A stretch of 14,098 nt of DNA from Burkholderiaceae bacterium (GCA_023253905.1 JALREG010000191.1:1-14098); one strand, 5' to 3'. Counted from the stretch's first letter, positions 1 through 6,635 are shown. Numbers and translations are program-made. Notes: generated by a model from the letters alone, not told the origin.

Positions 1-387
1 TCTTGCCGTGGCCATTGCCTGCTCGGCGACATGCCGCTGATCGGTAGGCGGAAGGGGATCCAGTTCCACTGCGATACGCTGTGCAAGATCGGGCAGGGTA
101 TCCGATGTACGGCCGAGCAACCCCTGTAAAGAACAGCCGTAGACCTTCGCAAACTGCCGTAGCCGGATGAGCGTGGGGGAAATCACCCCCGTTTCAATTC
201 GGCTGACAGTTTCTGGCTCGATTCCAATTCGTTCGGCAACCTGTTGCTGCGACAGCCCGCATCGGCGACGCTCTTCAACCAGGGCTCGGCCGACGCCTTT
301 GAGAAAAACGAGCGGGTCGTCGGGGTCAGGCGATGACTCCGACTGATCAGGAAGCGGTTCGATGGCTGACGATCGCCGTTTTGGCAT
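1..387 (-). CDS. XRE-family helix-turn-helix transcriptional regulator (partial, C-terminus beyond the left edge)
   Basis: Reading the minus strand from an ATG at 387 gives 129 open codons to the window edge. A helix-turn-helix of the Cro/CI (XRE) type lies at about residues 34-92. It shows the typical order: LSQQQVAERIG (helices 1-2), then ETVSRIETG (recognition helix and the conserved E-x-G turn), then SPTLIRLRQFAKVYG. Residues 1-30 are a polar, acidic, probably disordered tail. Residues 100-129 begin a further region that is cut off. There is no other Met before residue 126 and an in-frame stop lies at 412-414, so ATG 387 is the likely start, although no clear Shine-Dalgarno precedes it. 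It diverges from the small gene at 565 across an AT-rich gap with an inverted repeat, which suggests autoregulation or control of that neighbour (inference). The family call is firm; the ligand and targets are unknown. Confidence 0.85.
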   Translation of the reverse strand, partial: MPKRRSSAIEPLPDQSESSPDPDDPLVFLKGVGRALVEERRRCGLSQQQVAERIGIEPETVSRIETGVISPTLIRLRQFAKVYGCSLQGLLGRTSDTLPDLAQRIAVELDPLPPTDQRHVAEQAMATAR

Positions 388-447
388 GACGTTAATCGAA
401 TTGTTTGACCGCTAGCGTAAGGGGTAGGGTATCCTTGAATAAATGAC

Positions 448-491
448 TTTTCGAGTATTTTTTGACTAATGGAGAAACTCTCGAAAATATT
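448..491 (+). promoter_or_regulatory. Candidate promoter with inverted-repeat operator in the XRE/small-ORF gap
   Basis: The 388-534 stretch is markedly AT-richer than its surroundings. It holds perfect 8-bp inverted arms, TTTTCGAG (448-455) and CTCGAAAA (480-487), 24 bp apart. Between and over them is a plausible sigma-70 promoter facing right: TTGACT (462-467), 18-bp spacer, AATATT (486-491). One arm lies just upstream of the -35 box and the other abuts the -10 box, a layout expected of a repressor site. That the adjacent XRE protein binds here is inference. No good promoter for the minus-strand regulator was seen in the same gap. Confidence 0.4.
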
Positions 492-564
492 TTGTCTGTT
501 GCCCACCGCCTCCAAATTTCTCTGATCTCCCCACGTGTCTGATCTCCTGCTCCTAGAAATTGCG

Positions 565-810
565 ATGTACCGCTCCTGGATCATCGAGCAGCGCGGGTAC
601 GATCTGGACAACACCGAGGTGGAGGAGCTGCTGCGCGCCACGCACGCGAGCGCGCGCCTGGGGACCGACACTGCCAGGCTGATCGAGCTGCTCGACACAA
701 GCATGCAACCCGAGCACAGTGAGACGCTTTGCAGTCTGCGTGCCAAGACCGGATTCGATGAGCGTGTGAACTGGCCGTCAACCGGCCGCGACGCCCCGGA
801 CATCACCTGA
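565..810 (+). CDS. Small hypothetical protein (81 aa; 91 aa if started at GTG 535)
   Basis: I do not recognise this protein. It is soluble, rather acidic and probably helical, with a leucine/glutamate-rich stretch (TEVEELLRATHASARLG) at about residues 18-34. It has no signal peptide or membrane segment. Coding potential is supported by strong G/C at third codon positions, especially over the first 50 codons. Start choice is uncertain: ATG 565 or an in-frame GTG at 535, and neither has a clear Shine-Dalgarno. It is the first gene right of the candidate promoter at 462-491 and ends 44 bp before the ccmH-like gene, so the two could be co-transcribed. The opposite-strand reading frame over the same stretch is Ser/Arg-rich and looks like a shadow. 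Confidence 0.6.
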   Translation: MYRSWIIEQRGYDLDNTEVEELLRATHASARLGTDTARLIELLDTSMQPEHSETLCSLRAKTGFDERVNWPSTGRDAPDIT

Positions 811-854
811 CTGTGCGAGACTCGCGCGTCAAGGCTTAACCGTCGGTCCAGACC

Positions 855-1304
855 ATGTCGGCTTCTCCCCCCCTCCCCGCGCCGAGCGCACCGGCGCCGG
901 CTCCCGCGTCCTCCGAGCGTCTCAAGCGCCTGTCCGAGGAATTACGCTGTCTCGTCTGTCAGAACCAGACGCTTGCCGACTCCAACGCCGATCTGGCGGT
1001 CGATCTCAAGCGACAGATCGAAACCTTGCTCGCACAAGGGCAAAGTGACAGTCAGATCCTTGACTACATGGTGGCGCGCTACGGCGACTTTGTGCTCTAT
1101 CGACCGCCGCTGCAGAGCAACACCTGGCTACTGTGGTTCGGTCCGTTCGCGATGCTGGCGGGCGGGGGCCTTCTGTGGTGGCTGATACAGCGACGCAACC
1201 GGCTCAACCGCCCGGCGGTCGCGCCGTCCGCGCCCGCGACAACCGGGGCAGGAGCGCAAGCCCCCGAGGCGATAGCCCGCGCTCGAGCGCTGCTCGATCG
1301 GTGA
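855..1304 (+). CDS. ccmH: CcmH/NrfF-like cytochrome c maturation protein lacking a signal peptide
   Basis: CcmH proteins are membrane-anchored periplasmic thiol-disulfide proteins that reduce apocytochrome c (or pass electrons to it) before haem ligation in System I. This 149-aa product has the family core: SEELRCLVCQNQ with redox cysteines C32 and C35 (LRCxxC), then ADSNADLAVDLKRQI, and YMVARYGDFVLYRPP before a C-terminal membrane segment (about residues 90-111) followed by RRNR, consistent with an inner-membrane anchor. The usual N-terminal signal peptide is absent. The first 20 residues are Pro/Ala/Ser-rich, and an in-frame TAA at 837-839 leaves only five codons before the ATG. No clear Shine-Dalgarno is seen. 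No other ccm gene is in the window. It may be a diverged or degenerate orphan copy, or a protein with unusual insertion. It ends 3 bp from the convergent transporter gene. The family call is strong; activity is uncertain. Confidence 0.85.
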   Translation: MSASPPLPAPSAPAPAPASSERLKRLSEELRCLVCQNQTLADSNADLAVDLKRQIETLLAQGQSDSQILDYMVARYGDFVLYRPPLQSNTWLLWFGPFAMLAGGGLLWWLIQRRNRLNRPAVAPSAPATTGAGAQAPEAIARARALLDR

Positions 1305-1307
1305 CGC

Positions 1308-2495
1308 TTATCCCGTACGCCGCGCGTCATACCGGCGCATGGCGAGGCCTACACAAGCCACGATCCCCGCACAGACGCTGATTGCTACCCAGGTGAGCGA
1401 CCAGTCGCCATGCCACTGCGCGAGCAGTGCGATCAGGGGCAGCGACAGCGCCTGCCCGATGCCCGAGCCCTGCTGCATCCAGCCCACTGTTGTCGAGACG
1501 GCTCGCGGATCGGGCGCATACGACGGTACGGTGGCAAACAACACGCCGGGGACCAGGCCGCTCACGATCGACAGCATGAGGGCCGCCGCATAACGCACCC
1601 CGAAGGGAAGGGTACTGCCGTAGACCACCCAGGACATCGTGGCGATCACGCACGCTGCGGTGATCAGCAGCGTGGATCGTTGAACGCCGCGCTGCAGCAG
1701 GTGCCCTGATGCGAGGTTGCCCAGGGCATTGCCGAGGACGGCGACGGCAGTGAGGGCGCCCCCCGCGCGCGGGTCAATTCCCGCCTCGCGATAGATCGTG
1801 GGGAGAAAGCTGAACGCCCCGAGAAACTGGGCGGCATAAAAAAGAAAGCCTACCGCCAGCAACCAGGGACCGGGCGAGGCAAGCGTGAGCGCCATCAGCC
1901 GCGCGAGCGACGCCCTGGGCTGCGCAGACTGCGCAGTCTCCGGCTCGGATCGCGGGTGGGCACGCGCGACCAGGAACGCCCAGCCAAGCGCGCAGGCCGA
2001 GGTGGCGACCCAGGCGCTTCGCCAGCCCACAGCGCTGATCAGCCAGGGGGTTGCAATCAGCATGAGGCTCATGCCCAGCGGCATGTAGGCGCCCCAGCCC
2101 CCCAGCCAGCCGCGCAGACGTTCGGGCGGCACGCAGCGACTCAGCATCGCCGGTCCGGGCAGCACGGCAAGCAGCATCCCCAGGCTCTCGATCACCCGGC
2201 TTGCGAACATCAGCTCGGCACGGTGAGCGACCGCACCCACCATCCCAGCGACGCCCACCAGCGTGAGGCCGCTCAGCATGGTTCGACGATGGCCGAACCG
2301 ATCTGCAATCGACCCACCCGCGATGCCGAAGCACGCTCCGGCAAACATCAGAAGCGAGGTGAGCCAGCTCACCTCGACCAGCGTGAACCCGAATTCGGCG
2401 CGCAGTTCCGCGAGCGCAGGGGGCAGTTTGCCGAAGTTCAGCGCGACGATGACGCCGGCGCCAACCGTGATGGCCGCGCGGAGTTCAGCTCGCAA
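1308..2495 (-). CDS. MFS transporter, translationally coupled to thrH
   Basis: A 395-aa hydrophobic protein with about 12 predicted membrane segments, the normal size for the major facilitator superfamily. The cytoplasmic loop between segments 2 and 3 carries the MFS motif A in the form GSIADRFGHRR (about residues 61-71). The protein probably exchanges a small solute across the inner membrane by proton coupling; the substrate cannot be told from sequence. The likely start is TTG at 2495, inside the last codons of thrH (overlap 2485-2495). No Shine-Dalgarno is visible, so translation probably depends on ribosomes finishing thrH. The pairing suggests transport of an amino-acid-related compound, for example export of a ThrH product, but that is inference. 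It converges with the ccmH-like gene 3 bp away, with no room for a separate terminator. Confidence 0.88.
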   Translation of the reverse strand: MRAELRAAITVGAGVIVALNFGKLPPALAELRAEFGFTLVEVSWLTSLLMFAGACFGIAGGSIADRFGHRRTMLSGLTLVGVAGMVGAVAHRAELMFASRVIESLGMLLAVLPGPAMLSRCVPPERLRGWLGGWGAYMPLGMSLMLIATPWLISAVGWRSAWVATSACALGWAFLVARAHPRSEPETAQSAQPRASLARLMALTLASPGPWLLAVGFLFYAAQFLGAFSFLPTIYREAGIDPRAGGALTAVAVLGNALGNLASGHLLQRGVQRSTLLITAACVIATMSWVVYGSTLPFGVRYAAALMLSIVSGLVPGVLFATVPSYAPDPRAVSTTVGWMQQGSGIGQALSLPLIALLAQWHGDWSLTWVAISVCAGIVACVGLAMRRYDARRTG

Positions 2496-3099
2496 GTCGG
2501 GTGGCAGCGGCGTCGATCAACGCCCGCAGTTCATCGTAGGACTCAGTGACCGGGAACTGCGGAAACTGGGCAACGATGGCCGCGGGAGGATGGAAGAAAA
2601 AGCCGGCATCGGCCGCGCCCAGCATCGCGGTGTCGTTATAGGAGTCACCGGCTGCCATCACCTGAAAATTAAGCGCTTTCAGCGCATTGACGGCCGCCCG
2701 CTTTTGATCGGGCATGCGAAGCCGCCAGCCGCGGACAAAGCCCTCGGCGTCGATCTGCAGGCGATGGCAAAGGAGCGATGGCCAGCCAAGCTGGCGCATC
2801 AGCGGGCTCGCGAATTCATAAAAAGTGTCCGACAGGATGAACACCTGATAGCGCTCACGCAGCTGGTCGAGAAACTCGCGGGCGCCCGCCATGGGGCCCA
2901 TGCCTTCAATGACACGCTGAATGTCGGCCAACTTCAGGCCGTGACGTTCGAGCAGATCGAGCCGGAAGCCCATCAGCTTGTCGTAATCGGGCTCGTCACG
3001 CGTGGTGCGGGACAGTTCGGCGATGCCGGTTCGCCGGGAAAATTCAATCCAGATTTCTGGGACCAGCACACCTTCAAGATCGAGACAGACGACCTGCAC
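2485..3099 (-). CDS. thrH: ThrH, phosphoserine phosphatase / homoserine phosphotransferase
   Basis: ThrH is a cytosolic HAD-superfamily enzyme known from Pseudomonas. It dephosphorylates phosphoserine and can pass the phosphate to homoserine, linking serine and threonine synthesis. The 204-aa product matches along its length: motif I CLDLEGVLVPEIW with nucleophile D7 and acid E9, motif II LSDTFYEF (S90-D91-T92), the conserved lysine region DQKR (K133), and motif III GDSYNDTAML (D152, D156). The DLEG form of motif I, instead of DxDGT, is characteristic of ThrH. GTG at 3099 is preferred over GTG 3105: a GGAG lies 7 nt before 3099 but only 1 nt before 3105, and 3099 puts the nucleophile at residue 7 as in the Pseudomonas protein. 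A possible -10 box and a hairpin lie upstream. The end overlaps the MFS gene by 11 bp. Confidence 0.93.
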   Translation of the reverse strand: MQVVCLDLEGVLVPEIWIEFSRRTGIAELSRTTRDEPDYDKLMGFRLDLLERHGLKLADIQRVIEGMGPMAGAREFLDQLRERYQVFILSDTFYEFASPLMRQLGWPSLLCHRLQIDAEGFVRGWRLRMPDQKRAAVNALKALNFQVMAAGDSYNDTAMLGAADAGFFFHPPAAIVAQFPQFPVTESYDELRALIDAAATRLAS

Positions 3100-3121
3100 A
3101 AGCACGCTCCGGTGAAGCGCC

Positions 3122-3158
3122 GACCGGAGGGGTACCGGTCAGCAAGCCGCGCATTATA
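3122..3158 (-). promoter_or_regulatory. Possible thrH promoter -10 element and leader hairpin
   Basis: On the minus strand a perfect TATAAT lies at 3158-3153, which would start transcription around 3146 and leave a leader of about 47 nt. No matching -35 is seen at 16-18 bp, so an activator may be needed or the match is chance. Within the leader, GACCGG (3122-3127) and CCGGTC (3135-3140) form a 6-bp stem with a 7-nt loop, which could act in the RNA or as an operator. Inference from sequence only. Confidence 0.35.
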
Positions 3159-3166
3159 GGGATCTG

Positions 3167-3188
3167 CTGGCGGCCCCAGGGCCGCCAG
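3167..3188 (-). terminator. Hairpin downstream of the dioxygenase-like gene
   Basis: A perfect 9-bp GC-rich stem (CTGGCGGCC 3167-3175 with GGCCGCCAG 3180-3188) and 4-nt loop begins 4 bp after the minus-strand stop of the cupin dioxygenase gene. No T-run follows on that strand, so it would be an imperfect intrinsic terminator or an mRNA 3'-end stabiliser. It would separate the dioxygenase gene from thrH. Confidence 0.45.
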
Positions 3189-3191
3189 GAC

Positions 3192-4220
3192 TCAGCGCTG
3201 CTCGAAGATGCCGAGCTTGCGATGCACGGGGGACTCGTCGGCCATGGCGACGAAAGCGGGCGTTTTCGACGACCGATTCTGCAGCTTGAGCGTCGTCCAC
3301 CCGGGCACACACGCCGTATCGGACTGGGTGAGATCGAGCGTGGTCTCGCCCACCAGCGCCTGGGCATCGCCCTCGACCATGTGCAACATGCGAGCCGCCG
3401 ACATGCGCGGCAGCGATGTTTCCTCGCCAGGGCGAAGCATCAGCACCGAAAAAGAGATGGTGTTGAGGCAATCGGCACCGGTTTCGGGATTGATGTAGGC
3501 AAGCAGAACCGGCTCGCGCGAGGGCAGACTGGTGGCAAGCGCGCCCAGCGCCGCGCGGGTGCGGGCCCAGGGATAGCGCATCAGGGGATACTCGGCGCTT
3601 GAGCGCACGCCGTCGCGAATCGGCGCGAGCCCACCCGAGGCATACGTCCAGGCAGGCTTCGAGGCTTTCTGGGTTTTGCCGTCAATGTGATACGAGCAGT
3701 CGATTGCGACCATCAGGGGCACGTCGAGCACGTCGAGCCAGATCATCGGCCCTGGCCCCTTGTGGCGATGCTCATGCCACTGCCAGGTGGGGGTGAGGAT
3801 GAGATCGCCGGGTTCCATGGGGCAGCTTTCGCCGCCCACGATCGTGACCCCGCCCGTGCCTTCCACCACAAAACGAGCCGCGTTGGGCGTGTGCTTGTGG
3901 TTGGGCGCGTTCTCTCCCGGCAGCACCAGTTGCATGCCCAGATAAATGCAGGCCGATGCCTGCAACGCCTCCAGCCCGCGCCCCGGATTCGCGAGCACGA
4001 GAACCCGCCGCTCGGCCTTCTCCATGGGGGTGAGGTCGCCTGCTCGCATCAGGAGCGGCCGGATATCGCTCCAGGCCCAGCGACAGACCTGCGTGGCGCT
4101 GCGGGGCTGCGTGGGCGGCAGCAGAGCGCGCAGGCTGGGCCAGAGAGGAACCAGGTTTCTGGCCCGCAACGCGTCAAGATACTCGCCAGGCAGTTCGTCC
4201 AGCGTTCCAAGCGGCTTCAT
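3192..4220 (-). CDS. Gentisate 1,2-dioxygenase-like bicupin protein
   Basis: Gentisate dioxygenases are cytosolic Fe(II) ring-cleaving enzymes that open gentisate (or salicylate-type substrates) to maleylpyruvate-like acids. The 342-aa length is typical. The N-terminal cupin (about residues 95-170) has the metal set: NHKHT with H108 and H110, then H149 in TPTWQWHEH. This spacing matches my recollection of the three iron ligands of the E. coli enzyme (104, 106, 145). The C-terminal cupin (about 255-315) keeps the barrel pattern (LRPGEE, VEGDA, VPGW) but has PRMSAA where a His pair can occur, so it is probably non-metallic. ATG 4220 has AGGGGAG 10 nt upstream. It diverges from the antiporter gene across a palindrome. 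No maleylpyruvate isomerase or hydrolase lies in its operon, so the true substrate (gentisate, salicylate, hydroxynaphthoate) is open. Confidence 0.85.
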   Translation of the reverse strand: MKPLGTLDELPGEYLDALRARNLVPLWPSLRALLPPTQPRSATQVCRWAWSDIRPLLMRAGDLTPMEKAERRVLVLANPGRGLEALQASACIYLGMQLVLPGENAPNHKHTPNAARFVVEGTGGVTIVGGESCPMEPGDLILTPTWQWHEHRHKGPGPMIWLDVLDVPLMVAIDCSYHIDGKTQKASKPAWTYASGGLAPIRDGVRSSAEYPLMRYPWARTRAALGALATSLPSREPVLLAYINPETGADCLNTISFSVLMLRPGEETSLPRMSAARMLHMVEGDAQALVGETTLDLTQSDTACVPGWTTLKLQNRSSKTPAFVAMADESPVHRKLGIFEQR

Positions 4221-4253
4221 AATCCGGCTTCTCCCCTATCTGATTTTCCCGCT

Positions 4254-4281
4254 ATTTTGCAGAAAGCCCGGCTTTCATCAA
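4254..4281 (-). promoter_or_regulatory. Candidate promoter and 15-bp palindromic operator between dioxygenase and antiporter genes
   Basis: The 85-bp divergent gap holds the near-perfect palindrome GAAAGCCCGGCTTTC (4262-4276; 7-bp arms about one central base). On the minus strand it fills the spacer of a possible promoter for the dioxygenase-like gene: TTGATG (4281-4276), 16-bp spacer, CAAAAT (4259-4254). The start site would fall near 4247. A regulator bound to the palindrome would block RNA polymerase or remodel the spacer. No regulator gene is next to it. A promoter for the antiporter was not clear. Confidence 0.4.
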
Positions 4282-4305
4282 ATTCGGAGTCGGAATCCCC
4301 GGACC

Positions 4306-5562
4306 ATGCAACTACTCACCAGCCTGCTGCTACTGATCGTCGTCGCGCGCCTGCTTGGACATCTGTTCACGCGCTGGGGCCAGCCCGCAATCGTGGGCGA
4401 GATGTTGGCTGGGGTGGTGCTCGGCCCCTCAGTACTCGATCTGATCCAGCCCAATGACGCACTGTCAGGCATCGCCCAACTGGCGGTGTTCCTGGTGGTG
4501 CTGTCGGCGGGGATCGAGATGGACTTCCAGCGCGTGCTGTCAGCCATGCGCGGCCGGGGTCTGCTGGTCGCGTTCATTGGCTTCGCACTGCCCTTCATCG
4601 GCGGCGTGCTGGTTGCATGGGGCTATGACCTCGACCCGATGCGAACGGTTTTCATGGGGCTCTGCATTGCCATCACAGCCCTGCCGGTTGCCGCCCGCCT
4701 CCTGGCCGACATGGGGCTGCTCGACACCCCGATCGCCCGCTACGCGATCGCCACCGCCGTGCTCAACGACGTGGTGGCGCTGTTCATTCTTGGCATCGTT
4801 CTGGCCCTGCCCCCCGACTCCGGGGCGACCGACCTGCTCGCAAGCGGTCTGACCGCCTGCGGCAAGCTGCTGGGACTGCTCGCGCTGGTGGCGAGCGCCA
4901 ACCTGCTGATCCGCTGGCTTGAGGGGCGCGGCATCAACCTGTCCAGCATCAGCGAGCGGCTGATTGGCACCTTTGGTGCCGAGGCTCTGTTCGGCATGGT
5001 GGCGGTGTTCGTGCTGTTTTTCGGCATGGTGAGCGAAAACCTCGGCTTCCACTTCGTGATCGGCGCCTTCTTTGGGGCGCTTTTACTTGACCGGCGGCAG
5101 TTTGCGCCCGAGCGTTTCGAAGATCTCAAACGGACGCTCGCTTCGGTGACCGCGGGCTTTCTATCGCCGATTTTCTTTGCTGACCTGGGGCTCGACTTCA
5201 CATTCCGGGCATTCGGGCAGATCGACTTCGTGCTGGTCGTACTGCTGGTTTCAATTGCCACCAAACTGGTTGCCGGTTGGTGGGGCGGGCGCCTGATCGG
5301 CATGCCCCACCGCGAGGCCTTCGCGCTAGGCGCCGTGCTAAACGGGCGCGGCGTGATGGAACTGGTGGTGGCAACCATCGCCTATGACCGCGGATTCATC
5401 GGGCCCACGATGTTTTCAGTGCTGGTCTTGATGGGCGTGGTCACGACCGTGTTGAGCCCGATTCTCCTGAATGGGGCAATGGGGCGCGAGGCCCGCGAAC
5501 GCTATGCCCGCGCAAACGCAGCCACCCACCCCGCCACACACCCTCCCTCTCAGGACAGGTAA
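4306..5562 (+). CDS. Cation/proton antiporter, CPA2 (KefB/NapA-like) membrane domain only
   Basis: A 418-aa polytopic inner-membrane protein of the Na+/H+ exchanger fold, expected to exchange Na+ or K+ for protons. Family signs are the N-terminal GQPAIVGEMLAGVVLGPS stretch (residues 25-42), LSAGIEMD (66-73), the ion-site pair N154-D155 in LNDVVALF, and K320 in the segment IATKLVAG, followed by GAVLNGRGVMELV (342-354). An Asn-Asp rather than Asp-Asp pair may point to electroneutral exchange, but I cannot settle this. There is no C-terminal RCK/TrkA nucleotide-binding domain, unlike KefB/KefC; after the last segment comes only a short polar tail. ATG 4306 is chosen because the first membrane segment starts directly there; in-frame upstream sequence is not family-like. 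The stop overlaps that of the convergent binding-protein gene by 13 bp. The ion is unknown. Confidence 0.9.
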   Translation: MQLLTSLLLLIVVARLLGHLFTRWGQPAIVGEMLAGVVLGPSVLDLIQPNDALSGIAQLAVFLVVLSAGIEMDFQRVLSAMRGRGLLVAFIGFALPFIGGVLVAWGYDLDPMRTVFMGLCIAITALPVAARLLADMGLLDTPIARYAIATAVLNDVVALFILGIVLALPPDSGATDLLASGLTACGKLLGLLALVASANLLIRWLEGRGINLSSISERLIGTFGAEALFGMVAVFVLFFGMVSENLGFHFVIGAFFGALLLDRRQFAPERFEDLKRTLASVTAGFLSPIFFADLGLDFTFRAFGQIDFVLVVLLVSIATKLVAGWWGGRLIGMPHREAFALGAVLNGRGVMELVVATIAYDRGFIGPTMFSVLVLMGVVTTVLSPILLNGAMGREARERYARANAATHPATHPPSQDR

Positions 5563-6539
5563 TCGGCCCGCAGTGCGCGCCGCCAGTCGCCACCTTGGCC
5601 AGGCGACAGCGCCCCGATCCGTTCCAGGCCGCGTTGCATGGTGACCATACCGGTTTCATCAAAGCTGCCGTCGCTCCAGAAACCGTTGCCCGCGAGCAGG
5701 CGTTCGACGATGGCCAGCGCGGCAGCGGGCTCCACGCCGTAGTGCCCGGTGATGACCAGCGCGCCCTGCACCGGCTCGTCGCGGATCGCGAGCACGGCGC
5801 GGCGGCGGGCGGCAATGATGCCGCGTAGCGTCGCGCCATGCCGCAGCATCCAGTCAGTGCGCGCCACGCCAACCGTTTGAACGCAGGGACCCAGCACCTC
5901 GTCTGCACTCCACACCGGACGCAGCCAGTCTCGTTCACGGGTAAAGAGCGGCTCGGCCACCATCGCCACGTCAACCGTGCCGTCGCGAAGCGCGGCGAGC
6001 TTCTGACGGACCGGCCCCACGACCTTGCGTTCAACGCGCGACGCGAGTCCCACCGAATCGATCATGGCGCGGCTCACCATATCGCTCAGCGTGCCGGGCG
6101 CGGTGTAGCCGACCCTGCGGCCGGCCAGGTCGCGCGGGGAAGCAATGGTGGACTCACCGCGCCGCACCACCCACACCTGGTCGGACACCGCCTGCACACC
6201 GCCGTGAACGATTGACAGTTCGATGCCCTGCCCGATGGCTGCGATCACCGCTGGCAGACTCACCTCACCGTAGGGGACCTCCGCGGCGAGCGCATTGCGA
6301 AGCGTTGCCCCGCCCTCGGAGGAACCGATGAACCCCCGCACACCAATGCCTGCCATCTCGCCAAACCAGCCACGTTCGCGGGCGAGCAAAAACGGAACCG
6401 CATGCAGCCGATTGGCGATCTGCGCCACCGTCAGATCGTGCTGGCGCGCCTGCGCCGCACGGTGAAAAGACGAGAGGCCAGCGAGCGCCGCCGCTGTCAT
6501 CCATCCGAAAGCACGCCTTGCCGGCATGCGGCCAACCAT
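5550..6539 (-). CDS. ABC transporter substrate-binding protein, NMT1/SsuA/THI5-like, with Tat-like signal
   Basis: A 329-aa periplasmic binding protein of the family that serves sulfonate, nitrate, taurine or thiamine-precursor importers. The signal peptide is visible: RRAFGW at residues 8-13 (twin Arg plus Phe, Tat-like), a hydrophobic stretch AAALAGLSS, and an AQA cleavage site at about residue 31. The mature part has the fold marks HAVPFLLARERGWF, GSSEGGATLRNALAAEVPYGEVSLPAV, a hinge region with LAGRRVGYTAPGTLSD, and DGTVDVAMVAEPLF. ATG 6539 has GGAGG 8 nt before it; GTG 6542 is also possible. No permease or ATPase gene is adjacent, so it is an orphan and must share a transporter or act in sensing. 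Its end overlaps the antiporter gene by 13 bp (5550-5562). The ligand is unknown. Confidence 0.87.
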   Translation of the reverse strand: MVGRMPARRAFGWMTAAALAGLSSFHRAAQARQHDLTVAQIANRLHAVPFLLARERGWFGEMAGIGVRGFIGSSEGGATLRNALAAEVPYGEVSLPAVIAAIGQGIELSIVHGGVQAVSDQVWVVRRGESTIASPRDLAGRRVGYTAPGTLSDMVSRAMIDSVGLASRVERKVVGPVRQKLAALRDGTVDVAMVAEPLFTRERDWLRPVWSADEVLGPCVQTVGVARTDWMLRHGATLRGIIAARRRAVLAIRDEPVQGALVITGHYGVEPAAALAIVERLLAGNGFWSDGSFDETGMVTMQRGLERIGALSPGQGGDWRRALRADYLS

Positions 6540-6629
6540 CACCTGCCCCTCCGTAGTCGATCACTGTTCGGACCGGGTTGATTCGCCCGTGGTGTGAGTC
6601 ACTTCTTCTCAGGCGGCCCCGCTCTGATG

Positions 6630-6635
6630 AGTATA
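6630..6635 (-). promoter_or_regulatory. Possible -10 element for the substrate-binding protein gene
   Basis: TATACT reads on the minus strand at 6635-6630, five of six matches to the sigma-70 -10 box, about 90 bp before the binding-protein start. No -35 match is seen. A small palindrome GTGAGTCAC (6594-6602) lies downstream of it in the presumed leader. Weak evidence; the rest of the 6540-6751 gap shows no other clear signal. Confidence 0.25.

Noticed and set aside
183..806. Long minus-strand frame (207 codons) across the small gene and the regulator's start
   Set aside because: Ser/Arg-rich composition, no recognisable domain, overlaps the AT-rich control region and the better supported 565-810 gene and XRE gene.
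1..1304. A toxin-antitoxin or phage-defence system made of the XRE protein, small ORF and CcmH-like gene
   Set aside because: No toxin, nuclease or effector domain is visible; the regulator plus unknown small protein alone do not support such a claim.
2263..3159. Plus-strand frame of 298 codons opposite thrH and the MFS gene
   Set aside because: Lies antisense to two clearly recognised genes; its composition is what an opposite-frame shadow in GC-rich DNA gives.
3946..4305. N-terminal extension of the antiporter by 120 residues
   Set aside because: It runs antisense through the dioxygenase-like gene and is not family-like; the first membrane segment begins right after ATG 4306.
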